Source: Sambucus nigra (taxonomy: Eukaryota > Streptophyta > Magnoliopsida > Dipsacales > Adoxaceae). From it: DNA of 64,000 bases. The DNA lies in NCBI GenBank assembly GCA_949130495.1, contig CASBWL010000040.1, positions 3,896,674-3,960,673 on the forward strand. The letters run 5' to 3'. Numbering within the stretch: position 1 is the stretch's first letter; the number at the start of each line of letters is the position of its first letter. Shown one piece after another: positions 48,776 through 59,187 of this stretch. Position numbers and translations under genes: made by a program. The notes below the pieces were generated by a model. That model was not told the DNA's origin. It made no database searches and saw nothing but the letters and a program-made list of their open reading frames with translations.

Positions 48776-49447
48776 TCAACCAGACACTAAATCAAACTTC
48801 ACCTCTCTTGACTCGCTCAAACTCTTCTCAAGCTCACCTATCCTCGACTCAAGTACACATCTAGAATCCTCAAACTCTAAAATCTTTTTTTTCATAGTCT
48901 CCATCAACCCTATAAGACTATATCTCTCACCCTCAACATATCCTAGCTTCTCTCTAAGCATCTTCTCACGTGTCTTAAACCCCTCAATCAACGCATCGGT
49001 GTTGTTCCTATCTGAGACACGTTCTTTAAACTGAGCCTATAATTTGAAGTTTGCCTGCTTTATTTTTAAAGATTCCACATACAAATTATTATGGGCAACT
49101 TGTAACTCACTCAACTCTTCCTCTTCCTCTTCCTCATCACTCACCTCACCCTCACTCTTATCATTAGATACAATGGTAGAAAACTCTCATTTAGTAGCAT
49201 AAAAGACTTCTTTTTCCGACTCACTCTCACTATGGGAAGAAGATGTTGATTTACTAAAAATCTTCCTTATGTTAGTGGGACACTCATTTATCGAATGACC
49301 AATTCCCTTACAAGAAAGACACCTCTCAGAGTCGCTTTCAACAGAAAATTTAAAACAAGAATTTGAGTGAATTTTCCAAATTGATTTTTCAAGAACTTGA
49401 CATCTTAAATCATCAAAATCACCAAAATCCATACATAAAAAAATCAA
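48776..49447 (-). pseudogene. element C gag remnant: zinc knuckle, acidic stretch and coiled coil
   Basis: On the minus strand the frame reads CLSCKGIGHSINEC (intact C-x2-C-x4-H-x4-C) followed by PTNIRKIFSKSTSSSHSESE. It meets a TGA at 49187-49189, then continues in frame with SDEEEEEELSELQ and NLYVESLKIKQANFKL. After a TAG near 49040 it ends in a charged coiled-coil segment with REKLGYVEGERYSL and SRIGELEKSLSES. This order (knuckle, acidic stretch, coiled coil) is what I know from SIRE gag. The gag N-terminus and all of pol are absent. Confidence 0.7.
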
Positions 49448-49597
49448 TTTTCAAACCAGTTTTGAAAAAATAAGGATCACAATACAATAATTTAGTGCAA
49501 AATGGTCTGATACCAATTTGATTACGTGAATTGTCAAATTTGTATCAGACAGAAAGCACCCAAAAAAATCAGGATCGCTCGATAAGTTAGAGCAACT

Positions 49598-49610
49598 TGC
49601 TCTGATACCA
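49598..49610 (-). other. primer-binding site of element C
   Basis: TGGTATCAGAGCA on the minus strand, three bases from the LTR edge at 49614. A partial second copy, TCTGATACCAATTTGA on the plus strand, is at about 49507-49522. Confidence 0.85.
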
Positions 49611-49613
49611 ATT

Positions 49614-50753
49614 TGAGAGTGTAGTTATATCCTTATATAAGGCTTTTATATCAATTGGAAAACTTGTGCAGTGCAACGAAATATTTCAAAGTGTTCTCAA
49701 ATTAATTTTAAGACTACCCAATCAGTTCCAATTAATCCTAAATTTTAGTTAAACCCTAAATCATTCATCTAGGTGATTTGAAGGCATTAAATCAGGAAGC
49801 ATGCAAGGTAAACCAAATTTCAGGAAAAATCCCCGAAGGGCCTTTATTTCATTATAAACACTTCAATCGCAATTTACAATGAATACAATGAAGTCTGCAA
49901 TAACTTTATCACGACATACCTACATAGACATGCAATCTATAAGTCAATAATGGAACAACCTCAGCAGTCCATATGAACACGCAGTCCAATTCAGCGTAGG
50001 AATACCCTCAAGCACTCCCTCTTGACTCCCACTCACGTCAGCCGAGTACCACAAATGGCACCTAAATCATCAACATAAATATCCAACAAAAACTATTTCT
50101 TAAATTCCACAAAATGACTCACATAAAAGATATTGGGATTGTGAATTGAAAACAGATTTTGAACCCTTTGCAGTTGGAGAAGAACACATGCAGTTATCAA
50201 AATTGTAAACTGATTCCTAAAAGATGTTCTGAAACAAATTCTCCACACCGAAAACTAACGCTGAAACCTCTTTATATAGGAAAAATTAAGGCAGTGGCGA
50301 TTAAGATCGCTTGAACGACATCCATACAGTTCGAATGAGTACGCTTATTTTCTCTCTTCTCTGCTTCACTTTTCTAAATGATAAGTTATCAAATCCTTAT
50401 CAAAACTTTTCTGATCGAAACCAATAGGAATGAAAAGCCTTTTTAAAAAATATTTTGTATTAAAGTTTATAAAAACATTTATAAAAACTTTTATAAAAAC
50501 TTTTCAAAAAACTTTTTTTATATTTTGATAAATATTCTATCTTTATAAAGAATATCCCAACACTTTTAATATGAAATGTTAAATGGAACTTAAATACAAT
50601 TTTACCAAAATCAACTTGTTGGGGCGTGAATGTTGAAGACCACTTGAATTTGGATTCGTCAATGCTTGAATGATCTTAAATATTTCTTTGACGGTTGTAG
50701 CGGTATTCAACATACTTAATTGTGAACGGACGATATAAAATAATGTCCTTACA
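49614..50753 (-). repeat. 5' LTR of element C
   Basis: 1140 bp, TGAGAGTGTAG to TGTCCTTACA on the plus strand. Adjacent to the primer site, so this is the promoter copy. Relative to the other LTR it has lost about 60 bp between 50299 and 50300 that held the CCAAT box and two palindromic units. Two units remain at 50307-50318 and 50327-50338. It preserves the unoccupied insertion site of D near 49748. Confidence 0.88.
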
Positions 50754-50758
50754 GGATT

Positions 50759-51163
50759 TCGTATTTTTTCCCACTTTTGGGAACGGGGATGACTTGTGGC
50801 CATTATAACACAATTTTGCCTTAGGTTGATGTGGATGTTTCTCTGTGTGTGGACCCCATTTGGGAGGCATTTGAGTCCCGTTATGGAAGGTTACTTCGGT
50901 GATCATGAGTGAAGTTAGTTCTTATGCATGCCTCAACTTCTTTTTGTCATCGATGCCCCCCCCCCCCCCCCCCCCAAACCCCAACACACACTAACAAGCC
51001 TTCAGGTGACAATACTTTTCGTGGAAAGCTCTAGGGTAGATTTAATGTCCCTCGGCTATTGTTGGGATTTTTGTTCGTGTTCTTTTGCTTTTTTGCTAAC
51101 TGGCATGCCCACAGGTTTCGAGGACGGCTTCCCTTTCGAACGGAGGAGTTCATTGGGGGAGAG
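50759..51163 (+). other. element A internal region, right part
   Basis: Contains a 20-C run at 50956-50975 and ends with TTCGAGGACGGCTTCCC and the polypurine tract at 51154-51163. The TCGAGGACG text near 51118 resembles the pol tail kept in gypsy-type non-autonomous elements. Confidence 0.5.
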
Positions 51164-51366
51164 TGATGTGTACTGAATCGCGATGATTTATTTTTATTTT
51201 TAATTTGTTTTATTTTCATATCATTTTGAGATATCTTCTATTTTAGTTAGTATATTATTAGGTTGAGGGTTCCTTCGGAATATTCTAGTGTGACCTCATT
51301 AGTTGTTTACGTTTTAGGGTTAGCTTGGCTAGCAAGCTAGCTTTTACTTATAAATAAAGCCATTGT
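51164..51366 (+). repeat. 3' LTR of element A, left half
   Basis: Starts TGATGTGTACTG after the polypurine tract. It is interrupted at 51366 by element B and resumes at 56550-56645. Confidence 0.8.
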
Positions 51367-51782
51367 TGATGTGTATGGGATATATAGCGACACGTGGCGT
51401 GTGGTTGTACCCCCGGGAGAAGAATATCTTTTATTTTCTATTTTTAGTTTAGGGTTTATTATCATTTTCCCTTTATTTTTAGTCTTTAATTAGTCTCTGA
51501 GCACGTTTGGGAATACTGAGTCATTTTTAGTTAATAGTTGTCATTTTTGGTATGTTTGAGTATTAGGTTGATTAGCAAGTTAACCTCTCCCATAAATAAG
51601 CCCTTGATCCTCATTTGTAATTAATCTTGAATATTGAGAATTGAGAATAGAGGGAGAAAGAACCCTTTTCATTAGTTTAATTTATTTGTTGTTGTTCTTG
51701 TTGTTGTTGTTGGTGGTGTTGGTGTGTAGTTAATAGTTTTGTAGTGTTACAATAATGCTTCTACATCTGAATATTTACATCA
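51367..51782 (+). repeat. 5' LTR of element B
   Basis: 416 bp, with CCATAAATAAGCCC as a TATA-type box near 51591. It has extra TTGTTG repeats near 51690-51715 compared with the 3' copy. Confidence 0.88.
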
Positions 51783-51785
51783 AAT

Positions 51786-51796
51786 TGGTATCAGAG
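51786..51796 (+). other. primer-binding site of element B
   Basis: TGGTATCAGAG, the initiator Met tRNA motif, three bases after the LTR. Confidence 0.85.
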
Positions 51797-52648
51797 TTGT
51801 GTTTGTTCTTGGTGTTCGTCGGGGTCCATAAAGCGGGTCACTAGTTATGATTACAACTCTGGCAACCCTTCAATCGAAAGATTGATAAATGTTCAAATGG
51901 GAATAGGGTGGATGGAAACCCTAAATTTCATTACCGCTAAAAAGGGGGATACCAACACTTTTGGCCTCCACCACCCCCCCTCCATCTCCACATCGTACCG
52001 CCACACAACCACCATCCCGTCTACGTGAATCTCTGTCTTCATTTTTACCCAAACCCTAACGCCAAAAAAACACAGAACCCCAAATTTAAAGTCTACTCCT
52101 CAAGAACCCAACAAACCCTAAAGAAACCCTAGCCCCACCACCCCTGTCAAGACAGCCGCCGACTAATTTTTTTCTACGGTTTTACCTTCACTGCCACCTT
52201 GCCCTACCGCCGACCACTAGACAAACTTGGACCCATTTTAGTCCCCAACAAAACCACCAAGCTCCCCTAAACACCCCCAGTACCCAAACCCCCTACCTGC
52301 CGTCGCTCCGCCACAGCAGGGATGCGCCTTTCCCCTTCACCCGATCTTCAAATTGGAACTACAAACACCCAGCCGAACCACCGACCCCTGATGTGAACCC
52401 TAGCCTTGAGCGACCTATCCCACCCCTATCGCCTCTAGGTCGCCCACCAGACAACCCTCCGATCCAACCCACATACCTCTGATCTGACTCACCATCTCTT
52501 AAAACCCTACCTCCCCCCTTCCCCGCGCTATTTCGACCAACACCCTGCCATGTTTGACCCCATCGACCACCCCTAGTCCTAAACCCTTCCCCTTTTTAGC
52601 CCCAAAATAGTCCCATCCTCATTTTACCTAATTTTTCCCACTCATTAA
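51797..52648 (+). other. element B interior, left part
   Basis: C-rich sequence without a sustained frame, probably a decayed gag N-terminal region similar in composition to element D. It ends at the ATTAA target duplication of F (52644-52648). Confidence 0.5.
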
Positions 52649-55639
52649 TGTGACACCCCGCCTAATTAAACATCAGGTGATCAGGCCTTTATTAAATTAA
52701 AATAGGTTTCTCAAATGGTTCATTCTTAACATCACTGTCGAAAACTTTTTAATTACTAATCACTTAAGTGAAAATTAGACCGGTGCCAAATTTTATCTTT
52801 CTTAAAATAGATAAATCAACCATGCGAAAAATAGTAAGACAATCACCATGTACTAAAACCCAACCTAACAGAGTAAAAGTACAACAGAACAAGAGTATTA
52901 CCGAATAAACCATCGGCCAAAAATCCCAAACAAAAATAGAATAACCATTAGTCTAAAACTAACATCTGAGACTAATATCGGACCACAAGTCCATACATAG
53001 AATAGTGTGAGATCCTGTACTAGATCTAAATGAGAGATATCGTCTAGTCAAAATCCTGTAAGCATCCACTATGCTACAGCTTCGAGTCCCAGGTATGAGA
53101 TCATCATACATGGCGTCCCTGTGGCTGGACACCTAAAAGGTTTTGAATATATTTTATAGCAAGAGTTAGTAGTCAAAACATTTTGAAAATATTTAACAAG
53201 CTTTTATCACAATACAAAATGCAGTTATTGATTACACATGTTAGGTTCTCGTACACTCTCTTGAGTTTACTCACCCCTCATCTTTTGTGCACACCTAAAG
53301 TTCTAGACTTAGCCTACCTAGCCATATCTTCCATGCTATCTATGACTAAGTAATCATCTGAACTTATCTATACTTAAGTTCTCATATTTCCCACATCATA
53401 CATCCATTTCATTAACATCTCGCGAAGGTTAATTAATACACAAGTAATGTTTCCTCTATGTTATGTTTCAAAACTTCTCATTTAGTTTCACTACTAAATT
53501 TCGACAATCATCACAATTTTTATCTTCCCACTTTTGAAATTAAGTTGCACTATTTAAATTACTAATTAGATATTCTCTATCTAACGTTACACTTCGTAAT
53601 TAAGTTTCACTACTTAACTTACCAGTTCAGTACGTATCTTTAAATACATAATATATATCAATCTACTAATTACCAGAAGTAGAATATCATCAACTATATA
53701 TTTCACACACAATATATAATAAATATCAGTCATTACTATTTTGCCCTTTTTATACAAGTAAAGGACTCTTGGTTCGGAATGATTCATCGACCCCAAGTAA
53801 GAATTGGTTCGGAATGATACATCGACCCCAATTATTTATATACATACATAAAGGACTCTTGGTTCGAAATGATTCATCGACCCCAAGTAAGAATTGGTTC
53901 GGAATGATACATCGACCCCAATTATTTATATACACAAATTCTGGCTTCGACTCTTTTATCACGCCACCAGTTCAAAGGTTTGGTTCAGCATTTTACATCG
54001 ACCCCAAACATATAATAACCCTATCTTAGTTCAGAATATCACATCAACCCTAACATAGTTACTTTAAGTATAAATCTATCGACCTAAAGATTATATAATT
54101 CAGTAGGTACACGCCCGACCTATTAATTATATACGTACGTAATATTTTAATCTCTTATATTTACTGTACAATATTCGCTTTACGATTTATCTCATTAATC
54201 GCATTTATTTGAGTATTCACACAACTCTAAGGGTCCTAGTTACCCCTCACATGTAATTTCAGTAGTTATTACTTACCCTACTGGTCTATTACTTAAATTG
54301 AATTTACCTCACCTCGTAACTCAATTTCGAATTCCCCGATACTCTACTAAATCGGATTATTTTCGTCAGTCCATAATCCAAGCCCTACACCCAATGGCCT
54401 TATCGAACCTCAACAATATACCTACTGGTCTTATTCTCACTCCCATATAAGTATAATACAAATCCTAGGATACTCATTCATTCCCGAAAATCAACGAAGA
54501 CTTAAACACACAAAATTCAGGAAAAATAGCTTGCGTCGATCGATCGACTTCTGGGTTCGATCGAACAGGGACAGACGCAGTTCGTCTTCTTCGTTAACTT
54601 TTTCCTCCATTAACAAATATCCAAACTCCATTATAGTCCACCAAACTTCGACCCAATGATCCTAACATGTTTCCACATATACTAGGACAATTTCTAACGT
54701 GTCAAATACAAGAAAACTCCAATTCCTTTAAGGAAATAGTGAATTAAACCCAGAATTTCTTGAAACCCTAGTTATGGTTTTCTTCCAGTATTTTCATTCA
54801 AAATCTAGATTTTATTGCGAAATAATCATCAAGTCTAATCTGAATATTAATCCGCTACATATGTTAAATCATTCTACATGCGATTCCTATCCCAACATGT
54901 ATAAATACCATTATTCTCCTATCAAGATATTAATTTAAACAAGACTATTAAAAACCCTACACATGGATATTATACCATTATAATTTTTGCAATAAACAAC
55001 TTGCCTTGATAGAGGGGATCTGATTTTGTGGAGTTGATGACGGATTGATGCTTTTCTTCTTGAATCCTTCCTCCTTTGGCTCCTACGGTGCAAGATCCAA
55101 ACCCACCCTCCTCAAAAGCATCTTCTAAGCCTTGAGAATGGTTTTCTCCTTCTCTATAATGGTATAGGTGTTTACATGGGTTTTCTAACCCTAATCCCTC
55201 TTTCACACGGCTGATAAAAAGCTCCCAAATTCGTAGGTCTCCATACCCTCTTATGTTAAAAGACCAAAATGCCCCGAAAGGTCTCAGTTTAGTCCAAAAT
55301 TATGCCGAGACTCAACTAGTACCCACGGGTATACTATTTTGACTAATTTGACCCTTCCGGACTCATTTGTGACCTCTTAATTATGATTTGAGTCACTTAA
55401 AAATATTACTCGTTCTCACCCCAACGCGGTCTACACGCGTCAAGTAACTATTTACCACTCCCACTAAGTAAATATAATGAGGCAATATAAGTCGGTATCT
55501 ATCTCTCGAGTTTTATTTCATAATTACACTTTTAAATAAAACTCATTAAATTACTACTCTTACGTAATTTAAATTAAGCCATATTTTCTCATTTAATTAA
55601 ATAGAATATTTGGAATATTCAGAAATATGGGGTATTACA
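52649..55639 (-). repeat. element F: solo LTR of a chromovirus-type element
   Basis: 2991 bp from TGTGACACCCC to GGGGTATTACA, flanked by ATTAA on both sides (52644-52648 and 55640-55644). Its termini, length and layout match the 2.7-kb chromovirus LTR, but the sequence belongs to another family. No internal region remains, so it is a product of LTR-LTR recombination. It contains a 90-bp tandem repeat at 53761-53938 and CG palindromes at 54535-54566. Confidence 0.85.
53761..53938. repeat. 90-bp tandem repeat in solo LTR F
   Basis: AAGGACTCTTGGTTCG starts at 53761 and 53851. Each unit contains two copies of a GGTTCGGAATGAT-CATCGACCCCAA motif, and two more diverged copies follow near 53980 and 54030. 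Confidence 0.9.
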
Positions 55640-56172
55640 ATTAATGCCCAACCGCAAGCCAATCCAACTTGCCCTAGCCGATCTCACCCTCCCTATTGAC
55701 TACTCTTGTCAATTTTGACACAACACATGACTTCCATGAGAAATGCATCCCACTTAGGATTCATTTTTTGACTATTTTCCATTTTTAGGCTTGACTTTTC
55801 AGGATGTCTCCATCTTCAGTCCACTTATTTTATCATCGTACTCTCAAAGGTGCATCGGAGTTACCTTCTAGTCAGATTCAAGGGTCCATCAAGCCAAGTT
55901 ACAACCATGTGCTCGTGGTATTGAGATGGCAGAAATGGTCATCAGTTTTTGGTTGCTCGGATTTCATGGGGAGACATCGTTGAGATTAGGATATATTAGG
56001 CCCAATTGTTGAAGGTCCATATGGGTCTAACAAAAGTTCAACTGGTCCATTTGCGTGTTGGATTTATTTGGGTTTTACTTTGGTGGCTAACACTTGTTGT
56101 GACTTGTGTACATTTGGCAATGATGAGTCATACTCAAAGCTCGAGGATGATTTTTTTCGAATACAAGGAGAA
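55640..56172 (+). other. element B interior, right part
   Basis: No supported frame. It ends with CTCGAGGATGATTTTTTTCG and a weak polypurine stretch ACAAGGAGAA before the 3' LTR. Confidence 0.5.
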
Positions 56173-56549
56173 TGATGTGTATGGGATATATAGAGACACG
56201 TGGCGCGTTGTGTGCCCCCGGGAGAAGATTATCCTTTATTTTCTATTTTCAGTTTAGGATTTGTTGTCATTTTCCCTTTATTTTTAGTCTCTAATTAGTG
56301 TTCAAGCATCTTTGGGACTAAGGAGTTATTTTTAGTTAGTAGTTGTCCTTTTTGGTCTTTTTGGTGCTAGCGTGATTAGCAGGATAACCTCTCTAATAAA
56401 TAGGACCTTGACTCTCATTTGTAATTAACCTTGAATATTGAGAATTGAGAATCGAGAGAGAGAACCCTTTTCATTAGTTTAGTTTATTTGTTGTTGTTAA
56501 TAGTTGTGTAGTGTTACAGTAACGCTTCTGCATTTGAAGATTTACATCA
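56173..56549 (+). repeat. 3' LTR of element B
   Basis: 377 bp, TGATGTGTATGGGATATATAGAG to TTTACATCA, pairing with 51367-51782. Confidence 0.88.
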
Positions 56550-56645
56550 ATTGTCCTCCCTTTTTAATCACTACTTTACTTCTAGAGATGATGAATTCAT
56601 GTTGTTGTGTATTTATTAGTAATCACTTTCATTCATTGCACAAAA
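56550..56645 (+). repeat. 3' LTR of element A, right half
   Basis: Continues the A LTR after the ATTGT duplication and matches 40464-40563 through TAATCACTACTTTACTT. It ends GCACAAAA where the 5' LTR ends CCACATCA. Confidence 0.75.
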
Positions 56646-56827
56646 CGATCATTGATTTGTTCACTTATCAGTAAAAATAAAATTGTATTCAATTAATTGT
56701 TATACACGTGACTCTTTTGGTCTTTATATGTTATTTGCAGTGTGGTTGTTCTTAGTCTTTGCATATGAGATAATAATACTACACTTCCAACTCTAATCCT
56801 ATTTCATGTTGTTTCCTAATATATTAG

Positions 56828-56908
56828 TGTTGGGGGAAAGATGGTTGGCCATTAAACGCGACACTGAGTTTATTCAGTATAACAAAGTAAAAGAACTCTG
56901 CATTCCAG
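56828..56908 (+). CDS. split gene II, second recognised coding exon
   Basis: Acceptor CTAATATATTAG ends at 56827 and the donor is CCAG|GTATGA at 56908/56909. Entering in phase 1 the 81 nt read V-LGERWLAIKRDTEFIQ and YNKVKELCIP, leaving phase 1. Charged, codon-like sequence stands out from the surrounding repeat. It lies only 183 bp right of the end of element A. Confidence 0.65.
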
Positions 56909-57089
56909 GTATGAGATGCACATAAGTTTTTAGTCTTTAATTTCTTGTCCTCGTGACTTTTTCAAGGATACAAGAATGCTCTCTCTCTTTCCCACACACC
57001 TACACTAACACCCCCACACACCCCACACACACACAATAAGGGAGATGGACTTAAGTACTATATGTTTGTTTACGATTTCGTCTTTGTAG

Positions 57090-57142
57090 TTGAATGCCTA
57101 CATTGGCTATTATGTAAAAGAAACGAAGCTCCCACACCAAAG
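57090..57142 (+). CDS. split gene II, third recognised coding exon
   Basis: Acceptor TCGTCTTTGTAG ends at 57089, donor AAAG|GTATTT at 57142/57143. Entering in phase 1 it reads V-ECLHWLLCKRNEAPTPK and leaves in phase 0, as needed by the next exon. Intron 2 (56909-57089) is 181 bp, a normal plant size. Confidence 0.65.
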
Positions 57143-58152
57143 GTATTTAAAAATGTATAGCTTTGCCAATCAATTCTCTCTTCCCCCCTATAGATAAAGA
57201 ATAATTAATAAATACAAAACACCACCCTGGCCGACAATTAAAATGGAGTTATAATTTTCTTATTATTCTTTCTTTTATCTCTTGGGATATCCCTACATGT
57301 TAAATAATTAGAGTTACCCTAGCATAATATACAAGTGGTTGATGCATCAAATACAAGATGGTTGATTCACATGCAGCCCGGTGTGTGTGATAACCCTTAT
57401 TATTGAACATGTAGGGGTATATTTTAAAATACCGCATGATAAGTTTATAGCATTGGCATTATAAATTCATACTTTTTGCTTTTTCTTCTTTCCTCAATGA
57501 CCAGTTTTTATAATCAAATAATTTCCTCGCTTTGGCTCTATACCTTCTTATTCCTCCATTTTTTACTTGATTTGTTTATGGATGAATTGCAACTACAAGT
57601 AACCATAAATTCACTATATGATTTAAAATTGAAAACTATTCATTTTACTTGAATTGGTCAATTCCTAACTGTTAATATTTCGTTTTGAATTATTTGTAGG
57701 GTTATTTTGACTCCCCCCACCCCCCTCTTGAGAAAATGACATATTTAGACATATCCCCCTCAATGCTAAGAAAGGTTATTTGGACAAAACCACAGTTTGT
57801 TTATACAATATTCGACTTAACTCAAATCTTTTCAAATAATTAGTCAGCACACCAATTTCATGCCAAAAATGTGTTGATTTACATGAAATAACTGTGTTTT
57901 ACATGAAGTAAGTATCGATTTGCATGATATAGGTGTTGATTTGCATGGAATAAGCATCGATTTGCATGAAATATGTGTCAATTTTCATAAAATAATTTAC
58001 GATTTTTATGAAATTGGGTTGACACATAATTATGTGGAAATATTTGTCTCAAGTTAAATATCGTATCATCAAATTGGGGTGTCGTCAAAATGAACTAGAT
58101 ATTAAGGATAACATCCTACACCATTAGCGATCTAATTTAAGACCCCAATCCC
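57143..58152. other. intron 3 of split gene II, left part
   Basis: AT-rich intron sequence. From about 57874 to 58011 a 23-24-bp unit related to GATTTGCATGAAATAAGTATC is repeated five or six times. No gene is seen. Confidence 0.55.
57874..58011. repeat. 23-24-bp minisatellite in intron 3
   Basis: Successive diverged copies of GATTTGCATGAAATAAGTATC. Confidence 0.7.
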
Positions 58153-58479
58153 TGACGTAAATTACACGTCAAAAGCCAAAAACAAAACAAATAATAAACT
58201 TTAGAGAGAGAATCTCAAAATGTTTTGTATTAAAAAATGATGGTCTCTACAAATGATAACATGCATGGGTTTTCATAGGAGAGAAATTACTTGCTAACCA
58301 TGTAATGACCTAAATGACCAATAATGACGAGTACCAACTAATAATACCTAATTAGTCCCAAACATGCTTGGAGACCAATTAAAAGAGATAAAAGGAAATA
58401 AAAAGAATTAAAATAAAGGAAAAGTAATAACAAATATTAAAATGCCTAATATGCCCTAATATGAGACCCATTCCCATCA
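58153..58479 (-). repeat. 3' LTR of element G
   Basis: 327 bp, pairs with 59188-59513. Confidence 0.85.
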
Positions 58480-59187
58480 CATTCCCCGGCTTTAAAAAGT
58501 TCGTCTCGTGCTTGAAGGGTAAACGACAATGTGGCTAGGCCACCTTCCATTAATTCTTATACTTTAAATGGGAGGCAACCTCGTACGCGACTCATGTACC
58601 TACTTGCAAGCCCCCCCCCCCCCCCCCCCTCCCCCCAAAAAATAGGCAAGGAATTCAACAAGTTAGGTTGAATTGGGTATGGATTGATTTGGGACTTACG
58701 ACTTTGATTTGGGATTGAGGAAGTCCGCCGAGGGTCTCGGTATTGATGGCATCACGGGGATCTCCAAGAGGCTCAAAATTTTTGAGGAAGTCTAGTATTT
58801 CTCCTGGTCCAGGGTACCTTGGTTTCTCAGGGTTGATCGAAATTTGTGATGGGGCCGAGGGTTTCAGAATTGAGGCCAGGAAATTTGGGAAATCTAATGG
58901 GTACCTTTCTGGGTCTTCTAGAGGACGACTCCGGTGGTTCGATTGCGACGGTAGTTGGTGAAATTTTGGTGAAGAGGCGGAAGAGGTTATCAAATTTTTG
59001 ATTGAATTCTTGGGATATTTGGGTTTGTTGTTGTTCTAATTCATCAACTTTTGTCTCAAATCTTGAATCTCTTCTTGATGTTAGTTTTGTTTCTTCGAGG
59101 ACATCAAATGTCTAGGGTACACTTTTACTGATAATCTACACACCAATACACCAATTGTGGACCGACACTGCGCTCTGACACCAATTT
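58480..59187 (-). pseudogene. element G interior: short gag-like remnant
   Basis: On the minus strand a 112-codon frame (58655-58993) is Pro/Ser-rich. A neighbouring frame reads KVPIRFPKFPGLN, reminiscent of a gypsy gag start. Beside the polypurine tract the text RDELFKAGECD resembles a decayed pol tail. No complete domain remains. Confidence 0.4.

Larger units (their letters stand above)
42215..50753 (-). mobile_element. element C: SIRE-like copia derivative lacking pol
   Basis: LTRs lie at 42215-46405 (interrupted by element D) and 49614-50753. On the minus strand they start TGTAAGGACATT and end in CTCTCA or CTTTCA. GAATT (42210-42214) and GGATT (50754-50758) are a one-mismatch target duplication. 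The primer site TGGTATCAGAGCA (minus, 49598-49610) and polypurine tract ATAGGGGGAGATT (minus, 46406-46418) are in the right places. The interior keeps only a gag remnant and a hAT insertion, so C needed proteins supplied in trans. Confidence 0.85.
51367..56549 (+). mobile_element. element B: non-autonomous LTR retrotransposon inserted in the LTR of A
   Basis: LTRs 51367-51782 and 56173-56549 start TGATGTGTATGGGATATATAG and end TACATCA. ATTGT flanks both sides (51362-51366 and 56550-56554), a perfect target duplication. The primer site TGGTATCAGAG is at 51786-51796. No protein domain is recognised. The interior is C-rich near 51960-52640 and is split by the solo LTR F. Its LTR start and end match A, so they are related families. 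Confidence 0.9.
40245..56645 (+). mobile_element. element A: non-autonomous LTR retrotransposon, host of a multi-level nest
   Basis: The 5' LTR 40245-40563 and 3' LTR (51164-51366 plus 56550-56645) share TGATGTGTA at the start and the TTAGTTAGTATATTAGGTTGAG, TATAAATAA and TAATCACTATTTTACTT blocks. CGATC flanks both ends (40240-40244 and 56646-56650), a perfect 5-bp target duplication. A polypurine tract TTGGGGGAGA lies at 51154-51163. Once elements C and B are removed A is about 2.7 kb with no pol. It sits in intron 1 of split gene II. Confidence 0.85.
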
